Source of the DNA: Bacillus sanguinis
GTDB taxonomy: Bacteria > Bacillota > Bacilli > Bacillales > Bacillaceae_G
Length of the DNA stretch: 32,884 nt
Reading direction: 5' to 3'
Assembly (NCBI RefSeq): GCF_018332475.1
Contig: NZ_BOQB01000022.1
Span: 1 to 32,884, forward strand
Below, piece by piece: positions 7,036 to 15,000 of the stretch. Both the position numbers and the translations under genes were made by a program. The notes beneath the pieces are model-generated. The model made no database searches. It was not told the origin of the DNA and worked only from the letters and a program-made list of their open reading frames with translations. Within the stretch, counting starts at the first letter, position 1. Each line of letters starts with the position of its first letter.

Positions 7036-9802
7036 GTGTGAACTGTTCTCGCACAAAAAGTTGTGGAAACACACTATATAAAAGCGAGGGAACTATAAAA
7101 TGTTCTAACTGCATGTTTGACTATCAAGACTCGGAAGTAAGTCTTGCAAGAACATCGTAAACTCTTGAAAAGGTCTAATACTACGGATAGCAATAATAGA
7201 GAACCCTATCATTGTTATGAGCCCGTTGAAGGCGGTGAAAATCGAACCTAAATTCCTCAGGGAACATGGTAAGAAAAGTAATCGGGACGCCATAAAATAG
7301 CTATGGATAGAATGAATCATAGATTCTGGCGAATCACTGAATGTACGTGTCGATACTATCCGTTCCTTAGAAATATGGAGGAGGTAAAACCATACCTTTT
7401 CAGTTGTGGAAATGATAATAAGGTATATCAAATCTGCGGATAGGGACTATACCCTATTCATCTAATGAATCAAATTACGATTAGTTCATTAGTAACTGAC
7501 GGCATAAAGGTGAGTCCTAAGGCTATATGTAAGGCTAAAACATGTGGAACAGTTGAAGTTGGTGAGAACGTCATACGATGGTTAATTATCGGTTCGTGGA
7601 TATAAGGTATTACACATACAATACTGAAGTTCCTTAACACCAATGGCAGTAGGGTCATAGTACCAAAGAAGGTTATGTAATATAACTAGAGGGAAGGGCC
7701 CAAGTCTAATAATCATGCAAAGGCAAAATTATTCTAGGAATGTGTAACAGTAACCGACTAAACCTTAGAGCAAAATCTCAGCAAAAGAGGTGATGCAATT
7801 TGGTGCGAAAACTAGAAAATACTCTTGAATCAGAAACAGAATTAAAGAGAACATTAGACAAGCTGTACTCAAAAACAAAAGAGCATATGGAAAAAAAGAC
7901 GAGAATCAAACACACATCTCTCCTTGAAATTGCGATGTCAAAACCTAATATTGTCACTGCGATACACTCGCTAAAAAGCAATAAAGGCTCCATGACTCCA
8001 GGGGTAGACGGAAAAACAATCCAAGACTACCTCAGACTATCCGAAGAAAAACTTATCGAGTTAATTCGTGGTAGACTCACAAATTTCAAGGCGCACCTAA
8101 TAAAACGTGTGTTTATTCCAAAGGCTAATGGCGGACAACGACCTCTCGGTATTCCAACCATAGAAGACCGGATAATTCAACAAATGATGAAGCAAGTCTT
8201 AGAGCCTGTACTCGAAGCACAATTCTTCAAATACAGCTTTGGGTTTCGACCAGAAAGAACTACCTATCATGCGTTGGAAAGAGTAAAAGTCCTTGTTCAT
8301 AACACTGGGTATCACTGGATCGTAGAAGGTGATATTCGTCAATTCTTCGACAAAGTAAACCATAGGATTCTTATAAAAAAACTATGGAGCATGGGAATCA
8401 AAGATAGACGAATATTGTGCCTAATAACGGAATTCCTCAAAGCTGGAATCTTCAAAAATATCATTAGAAATGACAATGGTACACCCCAAGGTGGCATATT
8501 AAGCCCCCTCTTAGCAAATGTATACTTACATTCCTTCGACAAATGGGTTGCCAAGCAATTTGAAGAATTTACAACCAGACATGAGTATTCGAAACACGAT
8601 CATAAATTACGAGGTTTAAAATCTTCTAACCTTAAGCCAGGCTATCTAATCAGATATGCTGATGACTGGGTTCTAGTCACTAATAACAAATCCCATGCTT
8701 ATAGATGGAAGACTGTTATCAAGAATTTTCTTCAGAAAGAACTTAAACTTGAACTATCCGAAGAGAAAACAAGAATAACCAACATCAGGCATAAGCCAAT
8801 AGAATTTCTTGGCTTCAAATACAAGGTAGTCTTAAAAGGTGTAAAAGGAAAAAAGAAGAAGGATAAAAAGACAAGATATATCAGCCAAATAACTCCTTCT
8901 GATAAGAAGATTAAAAGAAAAGTAAAAGAACTCAGAGCCACACTCACTTCTCTCGGCAAAAGATTAAGCCACGATAAACTGAGTAATGCACAGCTAATCT
9001 TAGCCTATAACTCAAAGGTTAGAGGATTAATAAATTATTATTCATATGCCACCGAATCTCCCATAATGGATAGAGAAGGTTATAAGTTAAGAAAAAAGAC
9101 TTTTAATCTTCTATCTAGGCGTGGTGGGGTCTTACATCCTATCAACAAGTGTATTAACCTTGCGGACAAATACCCTAAACGGACACAAAAGACTTTAGCT
9201 ATTAAAACCGAAGTTGGCTACATTGGCATTATGCATTTAAACCTAACCAAGATGAACGAAAACCTATATAAACAAAAGGTTCAAAATGAAACTCCATACT
9301 CTCCTTCGGGACGTAAATTAATCGAGCGAAGAAAGGGAACAAAGGAGTTCAGTGTCAGACTAGATGAAATTACAAGCCTCTCTCTCCTTGAGAAAGTCAG
9401 GAAAAAACTTGTGAATTCACCCCGATACAATTTTGAGTACTTTATGAATAGAGGATATGCGTTCAACAGAGATAGAGGAAAATGTAGAATTACAGGAGTC
9501 CCACTTGGGAAGCACAACCTGCATGTTCATCACATTAATCCTAATCTCCCGTTAGAAGAAGTCAATAAGCTGCCAAATCTAGCCTGTGTAGATAAGGAAA
9601 TTCACAAGGCAATACACAATGAAGTTGATATGAGCAGCATCTTGAATAATAAGGAAATTAATAAACTGAAACGATTCAGGAACAAAATTCATGCTATTTG
9701 ATTATTAGATGGAGCGCCGTATGAGGTGAAAGTCTCACGTACGGTGTGGACCGGGGGAAAAGCCACTCTTAACAGGTAATGCTGAAGAATTGGCTTACCT
9801 AT
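7036..9802 (+). mobile_element. Group II intron 1 (class B-like), in the Rad52-like gene
   Basis: The 5' end is GTGTG at 7036. Domain V lies at about 9709-9751, with the stem CCGTA..TACGG and the conserved GTGAAAG loop side. Domain VI follows after CGGGGGAAAAG with an AAGCCA/TGGCTT stem. The 3' end is placed after CTTACCTAT (9802) because this is an AY end and keeps the Rad52-like frame open; three bases later (9805) is the in-frame alternative and would give GRYL-YY. The intron carries an RT-maturase-HNH protein and looks complete, at about 2.77 kb. The ribozyme part and 3' end resemble those of intron 3, while the proteins differ. The class assignment is inferred from domain V and end sequences. 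Confidence 0.85.
7800..9701 (+). CDS. ltrA: Group II intron 1 reverse transcriptase/maturase with HNH endonuclease
   Basis: The 633-residue multifunctional intron protein has all RT blocks in order: NKGSMTPGVDG (RT2), IPKANGGQRPLGIPTIEDRI (RT2a/3), FGFRPER, VEGDIRQFFDKVNH (RT4), GTPQGGILSPLLANVYL, IRYADDWVLV (RT5 with the catalytic YADD), and ELSEEKTRITN with the FLGF motif (RT6-7). A maturase (X) region with NYYSYAT follows. The C-terminal HNH endonuclease is present (CRITGVPLGKHNLHVHHINP..LACVDKEIHKAIH). The start is TTG at 7800, 7 bases after GAGGTG. No frameshift or stop is seen, so both splicing and retrohoming activities look intact. Confidence 0.92.
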   Translation: MVRKLENTLESETELKRTLDKLYSKTKEHMEKKTRIKHTSLLEIAMSKPNIVTAIHSLKSNKGSMTPGVDGKTIQDYLRLSEEKLIELIRGRLTNFKAHLIKRVFIPKANGGQRPLGIPTIEDRIIQQMMKQVLEPVLEAQFFKYSFGFRPERTTYHALERVKVLVHNTGYHWIVEGDIRQFFDKVNHRILIKKLWSMGIKDRRILCLITEFLKAGIFKNIIRNDNGTPQGGILSPLLANVYLHSFDKWVAKQFEEFTTRHEYSKHDHKLRGLKSSNLKPGYLIRYADDWVLVTNNKSHAYRWKTVIKNFLQKELKLELSEEKTRITNIRHKPIEFLGFKYKVVLKGVKGKKKKDKKTRYISQITPSDKKIKRKVKELRATLTSLGKRLSHDKLSNAQLILAYNSKVRGLINYYSYATESPIMDREGYKLRKKTFNLLSRRGGVLHPINKCINLADKYPKRTQKTLAIKTEVGYIGIMHLNLTKMNENLYKQKVQNETPYSPSGRKLIERRKGTKEFSVRLDEITSLSLLEKVRKKLVNSPRYNFEYFMNRGYAFNRDRGKCRITGVPLGKHNLHVHHINPNLPLEEVNKLPNLACVDKEIHKAIHNEVDMSSILNNKEINKLKRFRNKIHAI

Positions 9803-10306
9803 CGGTATTATAATGTAAAACCTACTAAAGTAGAACTTTCTACATGTAGTAATGGCCCAAATAGTATCTATATTTCTTATCAAAAGAAAGGATATTATTT
9901 TATACCACCTACTATGTTACAGCAAAAACATAAACAAGGAAGTTCAAAGAAGGAACCATCGAATGGCCAAGTAAGTCTAGGTGTACTAATTCAAAACATA
10001 CAAGAGCTTGCAAAACCATTAAGTATTACATCCAAGGAAATTCTACTTGCCTATAATCACAATTATAATGCGCAAGCAAGAACATTTGAGGATACGACGA
10101 TTGGTGGTTTAGAAGGAATTCTAACTAGTTTACAGTTGATTCACGAAGCGAAGAATATTCGTCCTGGAAATGAGAAACAGCTTAACCGGTGGTTATCAGC
10201 TCTTATTCCTGGTGATGTTACATCCTTTAGAGAATGGTTACTTCATGATCATACAGAAGCCATTCATCAACTCATACAACAGTTAAAAAAACAACAAAGC
10301 GCGTAA
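9803..10306 (+). CDS. Rad52-like single-strand annealing protein, exon 2
   Basis: Exon 2 continues the Rad52-like frame (RYYNVKPTKVELS, or YYNVKPTKVELS if the intron ends at 9805) for about 167 residues. It completes the annealing domain and adds a helical C-terminal domain (LIQNIQELAKPLSITSKEIL..LTSLQLIHEAKNI..FREWLLHDHTEAI). This C-terminal domain is the part duplicated as the separate gene at 6267. It may mediate partner or single-strand-binding-protein contacts; that is inferred, as no motif names it. An open frame also runs back into intron domain VI from an ATG at 9779, but that reading is intron sequence and not the natural start. Confidence 0.75.
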   Translation, partial: RYYNVKPTKVELSTCSNGPNSIYISYQKKGYYFIPPTMLQQKHKQGSSKKEPSNGQVSLGVLIQNIQELAKPLSITSKEILLAYNHNYNAQARTFEDTTIGGLEGILTSLQLIHEAKNIRPGNEKQLNRWLSALIPGDVTSFREWLLHDHTEAIHQLIQQLKKQQSA

Positions 10307-10334
10307 AGCTTTGTTTTATAGCAGGAAAACGAAT

Positions 10335-10363
10335 GAACAGGATATGAGATCTGTTCTTTTTTT
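10335..10363 (+). terminator. Rho-independent terminator before dnaN
   Basis: GAACAG and CTGTTC form a 6-bp stem around a 10-base loop, followed by seven T residues. It lies between the Rad52-like gene and the dnaN ribosome binding site (GGAGGG at about 10374). A second small stem, CAAAGC/GCTTTG, sits at the Rad52-like stop codon. Confidence 0.6.
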
Positions 10364-10386
10364 ATTACTTTTTGGAGGGATTTATT

Positions 10387-11499
10387 ATGCAATTTACTAT
10401 TAACCGTACATTATTTATCGAAAAATTAGAGAAAGCAAGTGCTACTGTAGACGTTAAAAACCCAATGCCGGCATTACAAGGTGTTTTATTGGATTGTAAT
10501 TCAAAGGGAATGATTCTAATGGGTTCAGACGGTACAGAAACAGTAACATTAGTAACTCGCTTTAATGTAAACAGTGGGGATTGTACTGAACCGGGGAAGG
10601 TGCTTTTTGCAGCTGCTCCGGTACTTAAAACGATTAAGAAATTCAAAAGTGAATTCATCGGTCTTGAACATAAAAATAATGAGCTAAAAATCGTAGAAAG
10701 TAAGAAGAAACAATTTAGCTTTTGTACCATGGATCATGAAGAATATCCTGAAATTAAAATTGAAGCAGGGGAAGATTGGATTTCACTTTCACAAGAACAA
10801 TTTGTATCGATGGCCAACGGAACATTGCATGCTATTCCTGCAATGGATACACGTAAGATCCTAACAGGTGTGAACTTAAAATCAGTTGATGATAAGTTCT
10901 TTAGTATAGCAACTGATGCTCACCGTTTAGCCCGTTTACATTTTGATTGTACAAAGATCACTATCGCAAAAGATGGTGAAGTCGTGTTACCAATTAAGTC
11001 TCTTAAAACAGCTCTTAAGCTCTTTAATCGTGAAACAAATTTACAATTAAAGCTCATTAGTGATACACAGCTGTTAATCCGTGGCGAGAGTATTATCTAT
11101 CAGTCTAGATTACTAGCTGGTACATATCCTGATACGGCACGTATGGTACCCGATGAATTTAAAAGTGAAATACAACTATCACGTGAAGAATTTAAAAACA
11201 CGTTGGAGCAGCTTTCAGCATTTTCTTCCTTAATCGTGCTTACGTCAGAAGGAAAAGAAAGCATCCATCTGAAACCACAAAATTCTCAAGTAGGTACTGC
11301 AAGTGTAGAAATTCCATGTAATCAAGTTGAAGCATTTACATTGGCTTGTAATGTGGAATATCTGCTACAAGCACTACAAACGATAACTTCTGAAACAATC
11401 GCGATAAAAATGATTAGTAATCAGAGACCTATCGTGGTAGTGGGAGCAGAGGATACAACTCACTCTAATCTGCAGTTAATTCTACCGGTTCGCGTGTAA
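10387..11499 (+). CDS. dnaN: DNA polymerase III beta subunit (sliding clamp) paralog
   Basis: The 370-residue protein has the length and three-repeat layout of bacterial beta clamps. The first domain starts MQFTINRTLFIEKLEKASAT, with MPALQGVLLDC and LMGSDGTETVTL. The second has PAMDTRKILTGVNLKSVDDK with FSIATDAHRLARLHFDC, a family hallmark. The third has LIRGESIIYQSRLLAGTYPD, then DTARMVPDEF and VVVGAEDTTHSNLQLILPVR (chromosomal DnaN usually reads LMPVR at the end). The clamp encircles DNA and tethers polymerases and repair enzymes. The start is the ATG at 10387, 8 bases after GGAGGG; a TTG five codons earlier overlaps the ribosome binding site. It is a diverged accessory copy, leading an operon that includes Ubl-pathway genes. 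Confidence 0.88.
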   Translation: MQFTINRTLFIEKLEKASATVDVKNPMPALQGVLLDCNSKGMILMGSDGTETVTLVTRFNVNSGDCTEPGKVLFAAAPVLKTIKKFKSEFIGLEHKNNELKIVESKKKQFSFCTMDHEEYPEIKIEAGEDWISLSQEQFVSMANGTLHAIPAMDTRKILTGVNLKSVDDKFFSIATDAHRLARLHFDCTKITIAKDGEVVLPIKSLKTALKLFNRETNLQLKLISDTQLLIRGESIIYQSRLLAGTYPDTARMVPDEFKSEIQLSREEFKNTLEQLSAFSSLIVLTSEGKESIHLKPQNSQVGTASVEIPCNQVEAFTLACNVEYLLQALQTITSETIAIKMISNQRPIVVVGAEDTTHSNLQLILPVRV

Positions 11500-11511
11500 G
11501 GGGGCATCCAT

Positions 11512-11841
11512 ATGAGTATGAATCACAGTGACTTCTTTGACTTTTTACAGTCAAAAGAAGTCCTTCCTAATAATCAAGAACTTCGTCAATCCTTTGAATT
11601 GATTATAAATGGATTTATTGCGAACGAAATGCCTGATTTAGAAAACATACCATTAGAACATATAGATGAATTTGAAAAGCAATTTGAGCAGCTACGACAT
11701 TATGTCACGTTTTATAGTGGTAATTCATTTCGTATAAATGGTCCAGATTGTGAATTAAAAGAAATGCTACATTTACATCTTTTCACTGAACAACTAGAAG
11801 ATGTAGAAAAGCAGGGGCTAGAAGATGAGATATTTATTTAA
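11512..11841 (+). CDS. Unknown acidic protein
   Basis: This 109-residue acidic protein follows dnaN by 12 bases with a GGGGGC ribosome binding site, so it belongs to the same transcript. It is helical (SDFFDFLQSKEVLPNNQELR, then LEHIDEFEKQFEQLRHYVTF) and has no recognisable motif. The next reading frame overlaps its end. Confidence 0.6.
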   Translation: MSMNHSDFFDFLQSKEVLPNNQELRQSFELIINGFIANEMPDLENIPLEHIDEFEKQFEQLRHYVTFYSGNSFRINGPDCELKEMLHLHLFTEQLEDVEKQGLEDEIFI

Positions 11842-12382
11842 TCAAGGAAATGAGATGAAAGTATACATACGGATACTACGCATACAAAAATTAATTCGTA
11901 AATATAACATCCCATTCTTAATCAATATCAATGATTTTCACAGGGACAAGTTGCATATCACAAGTGAACTATTATTCGAGTCGCTTGCGCGTTTTAACGA
12001 GCAAACAAGTGTATTTTGTCACTTTGCCTTTGGAACTGAAGAAGACCTGTTAGATGGGACGTTATTTAGCTCAGAAGACATGTATTCGAATTTCGCTTCG
12101 GATATTAGTTCTATGGCTGCGGAAGGATGTTACTTCGATACAGCTGGTTACTATTTATGTATAGGCTCGGAACATATAACACAATCTGATTTTCAATTCG
12201 TGTTACATGAATTTTCGTTTAACACCTATCAAAGTGAAGCGTATCCCAGTCATATTTTAATTGAATTTCTAGAGGATGGTTATGAACAGTACTCATTTGA
12301 TGAATGGGTACTTTCTTATTATGAAATTATAATCCGTCTTGCGGCAATGATTCGAGAAAAGACGAAGGGGAACCAGGTATGA
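11825..12382 (+). CDS. Unknown protein in the dnaN operon
   Basis: I recognise no family for this protein of up to 185 residues. Two starts are possible: ATG 11825, overlapping the previous gene by 17 bases, or ATG 11855, which has AAGGA 7 bases upstream and gives KVYIRILRIQKLIRKYNIPF. It is acidic, lacks membrane segments and has an aromatic-rich C-terminal third (GYEQYSFDEWVLSYYEIIIR). Its stop overlaps the ATG of the 12379 gene (ATGA), indicating tight translational coupling. Confidence 0.6.
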   Translation: MRYLFNQGNEMKVYIRILRIQKLIRKYNIPFLININDFHRDKLHITSELLFESLARFNEQTSVFCHFAFGTEEDLLDGTLFSSEDMYSNFASDISSMAAEGCYFDTAGYYLCIGSEHITQSDFQFVLHEFSFNTYQSEAYPSHILIEFLEDGYEQYSFDEWVLSYYEIIIRLAAMIREKTKGNQV

Positions 12383-13188
12383 AATTATTATTTACATACA
12401 ATCACCAGAAAGTAAGAAAGTATCTACTTTCGTTAAAAATGCAAAAGAATGCTCACTTACTGCATGAATTACTTGCAGATAAGAAGCATGAAGAAGAAAT
12501 CTATATATTAGATTGTTTAGAGCACTCAAGAGAAATAGACTTCAGTAAGATTTCAGAACGATCTATTCAACAAGTAATGGCTGCCGTTTCTTATTTAGAA
12601 GAGGACTCCAATTTCCCTATTAATTTAGATTCGAAAACTTTACTTGAAATAATCATGATTGCGGAAAAATCTTTAGATACTGATCTTTCCTGCTTCTATA
12701 CATCGCAATTGTATCTTATGGAGATATTTATGCGTATGTATAGATTAGGGATTCCTGTAAAAGATTATTACCCAACTTATTTAGAACAAGATAATTTCGA
12801 AGAATACGATTGTGAGGATTCATTTAAAAATTGGGGTGATGACTTACTTCAAGATATGAAATTACATCACGAAGAGGTAGATAGCGACGATAAAGATACC
12901 TTAATCCAATATTCGAATTTATTTCATATATCTATGGATGAAATAAACCGTATTGTTGAGAATGCATGGAGTCCAATTGGCGAAATGCTCTCTAATATCA
13001 AGATAGAGGATCAAAGTTTCTTTCAGTCAATCCAGAATCAGTTTGATATACGTATGCTTTACCAAGCTGATGAGGAAAAACTTTACCTTTTCTACGATGA
13101 TGATACATATTTTCCAGCAATTAAACGAATTGAGATGTTACTTCGTATCTTTGAAGAGATACAGTTAACAAAAAATATAGCAAATTAG
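12379..13188 (+). CDS. Unknown acidic protein, first of a tandem paralog pair
   Basis: The 269-residue protein is paralogous to the next gene. Shared features in order are: K.LF.Y......YLLSLK..K, EEIYIL..L....EIDF.KIS......Q....V..L.E, LSCFYTSQLYLMEIF (here) against LSKFYSCQFHILRYF (next), PTYLEQDNFEEYDCEDSF, and D.L..W..I.E with a C-terminal RIEMLLRIFEEI. It is strongly acidic and helical, with no catalytic motif visible. Its ATG overlaps the upstream stop. The association with the clamp and Ubl genes suggests a role in the same process; nothing more can be said from sequence. Confidence 0.65.
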   Translation: MKLLFTYNHQKVRKYLLSLKMQKNAHLLHELLADKKHEEEIYILDCLEHSREIDFSKISERSIQQVMAAVSYLEEDSNFPINLDSKTLLEIIMIAEKSLDTDLSCFYTSQLYLMEIFMRMYRLGIPVKDYYPTYLEQDNFEEYDCEDSFKNWGDDLLQDMKLHHEEVDSDDKDTLIQYSNLFHISMDEINRIVENAWSPIGEMLSNIKIEDQSFFQSIQNQFDIRMLYQADEEKLYLFYDDDTYFPAIKRIEMLLRIFEEIQLTKNIAN

Positions 13189-13204
13189 TACAGAGGGCCT
13201 AAAA

Positions 13205-14026
13205 ATGAAGAAATTATTTAGCTATTCATCTAATGTAGCGATGTCAAACTACTTACTATCACTTAAGTTAAACAAAACTTACAGCATCGTAAGTTGGGAA
13301 CAAATTAAACAAAGATATCAAGAGGAAATATATATATTAGAAAGCCTTTCTAAAGATATAGAAATAGATTTCAACAAAATCTCTCATGGGACAATTAGTA
13401 AAATCCAAACTTGTGTGGACTTTCTAGATGAAAACCAAACAATAAGGTGGGAGGACATAGAATCAACAGATACGATTGTCATCTTCTTACTTTCCATGAA
13501 CCTATTAAACATAAATCTATCTAAATTTTATTCATGTCAATTTCATATCTTACGTTACTTTAAAAGCATGCATGAGCTTTCGATTGATGTAACACAGTAT
13601 TCTCCCTCGTATTTAGACCGAGAGAATATCTATGAATTAGACCATGAAGAAGGATTTATAGAATTGGGTACGGACATGATCGAAGATATGGGCTTAGAAG
13701 CTTTTCCAATTGATGAAGAAGAGTATGAAAAGCTCTCTACACTATTCGACATACCATTAAAGGAAATAAAGGAAGCAGCAGAGGACACATGGGGTGCTAT
13801 AGCTGAAACAATAGACGGCATATCACCGAAGCATAAAGAAAAAATTTCAAAATTACTAGATTGTTATCCAGTAAAGTATTCTTACCAAATTGATGAAGAA
13901 TCTCTTTATCTCTATTATGGCGACGAACCACTATACGGGCCATATAAATTTGAGATGTTACTAGATTTATTAGAAACAATCTATACGCAGGGGGAAACAA
14001 CAAATGAAGACAGTAGCAATATTTGA
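13205..14026 (+). CDS. Unknown acidic protein, second of a tandem paralog pair
   Basis: This 273-residue paralog of the 12379 product diverges mostly in the middle. An AGAGGGCC ribosome binding site lies 5 bases before the ATG. Segments shared with its neighbour include EEIYILESLSKDIEIDFNKI, a D-T-W-G-A-I-A-E turn (N-A-W-S-P-I-G-E in the neighbour), and KFEMLLDLLETI at the end. The last 23 bases overlap the E2-like gene that follows, so the two are translated together. No known family is recognised. Confidence 0.65.
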   Translation: MKKLFSYSSNVAMSNYLLSLKLNKTYSIVSWEQIKQRYQEEIYILESLSKDIEIDFNKISHGTISKIQTCVDFLDENQTIRWEDIESTDTIVIFLLSMNLLNINLSKFYSCQFHILRYFKSMHELSIDVTQYSPSYLDRENIYELDHEEGFIELGTDMIEDMGLEAFPIDEEEYEKLSTLFDIPLKEIKEAAEDTWGAIAETIDGISPKHKEKISKLLDCYPVKYSYQIDEESLYLYYGDEPLYGPYKFEMLLDLLETIYTQGETTNEDSSNI

Positions 14027-14648
14027 TGCTTTAGAGCCAAAAGGAATTGTAACCATACAGCAATTTAACAACGAATTATCTCGTGGAGAAACTGCCGTTA
14101 CTTTTAAGGACTTTTATTTAGCTTTAAAAGAAGTTATGGAGCAGGGTACACAAGATAATACTCATTACTCTAGTGGCGTACTCCCAAAAGGTTGTATAAA
14201 ACACGAGGTGTTATCTAAGAGTGGAGATAAACAAGCTGTTTGGATTGAAGTACCAAAGGCTCAGTGGGATATTCATTTCTTTGAACGACCGTTTCAACAA
14301 GTAGGCTTTCCACGTCTATTATTTCGTTATACGGTGTACCAAAAACGAGTTACGAATATCTCTGTCTTTGCTGTAAAAGAAGATATGGAGTTAGAAGAAG
14401 GAATGAAATTATATCAATTTCCATATTCTAATGTTCATCCTAGTGGATCTGTATGTACAGGTAGAGTTGTGATACCTGAATTCCGGACTTTAAAAGATTT
14501 AGAAACATTTCATGTTTTATTTTTTGCAAGTTCTTTTAATCACGACCTTACACATACTCATACGGAACCAGTTGGAGAGCTATTTAAACGATTTGAAAAC
14601 CAAAGTTTTGATGATTCTATTTTAATGGAATCGGAAATGACTTTTTAA
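14004..14648 (+). CDS. E2-like protein, PRTRC system protein B type (prokaryotic E2 family D)
   Basis: The 214-residue protein matches the PRTRC-B / prokaryotic E2 family D pattern. It has a central beta part (PRLLFRYTVYQKRVTNISVF), then the signature Y-x-F-P-Y-S-N-V-x-x-x-G-S-V-C-x-G (residues 137-153, Cys151), then FFASSFNHDLTH (His180 and His184). Iyer, Burroughs and Aravind (2006) linked this fold to E2 ubiquitin-conjugating enzymes and noted its linkage to ThiF, Ubl and JAB genes. Cys151 is the candidate thioester-forming residue, which is inference. The ATG has GGGGGAAA upstream and overlaps the preceding gene by 23 bases. Expected partners are the E1 at 16431-19916 and the Ubl-JAB fusion at 15001. 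Confidence 0.75.
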   Translation: MKTVAIFDALEPKGIVTIQQFNNELSRGETAVTFKDFYLALKEVMEQGTQDNTHYSSGVLPKGCIKHEVLSKSGDKQAVWIEVPKAQWDIHFFERPFQQVGFPRLLFRYTVYQKRVTNISVFAVKEDMELEEGMKLYQFPYSNVHPSGSVCTGRVVIPEFRTLKDLETFHVLFFASSFNHDLTHTHTEPVGELFKRFENQSFDDSILMESEMTF

Positions 14649-14764
14649 TACACGCTCTTTAGAGTGATTGTTTATTAGAAGCAGGGGAGTATTTATTAAG
14701 AATAATAATTTTGTTGGAGTTTAGATTATAAACATTGGATCCAACATGCTTAGGAGGAAATACG

Positions 14765-14935
14765 GTGTATTTAGATTATGAAACACGAATGAGAATTGAG
14801 AGAGAAAGACAACGAATTATTAAGTTTTTAAACGAGAAGGGTATTACACAAAATTCAGATGGCAAAAGAGTCAATGATTTACCACTTTGGCCATTAACTT
14901 TAATGGAAAATAAGTTACTGGCAGACAGTAATTGA
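14765..14935 (+). CDS. FbpA-like small protein (Fur-regulated basic protein family)
   Basis: The GTG at 14765 is chosen because AGGAGG lies 7 bases upstream; an in-frame TTG ten codons earlier precedes that site. The 56 residues carry the short pattern of the FbpA family: a charged helix (RMRIERERQRIIKFL), then N-E-K-G-I, D-G-K-x-x-x-D-L-P-L and a hydrophobic end. In B. subtilis, FbpA-type proteins act in iron-sparing regulation, but plasmid versions are uncharacterised. It sits between the E2-like and Ubl-JAB genes, separated by about 115 and 65 bases. The match is to a short pattern, so confidence is moderate. Confidence 0.5.
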   Translation: MYLDYETRMRIERERQRIIKFLNEKGITQNSDGKRVNDLPLWPLTLMENKLLADSN

Positions 14936-15000
14936 GTACATCGAATTTCTGAAAATAGCAGAACTATATATAAGCAAAGATACTAGGAGGATTTTTTATT

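Noticed and set aside
7036-7041. The Rad52-like ORF ending at the TGA at 7039
   Set aside because: This stop lies in the intron 5' end; the same frame is continued from 9803, so the ORF is not a truncated gene.
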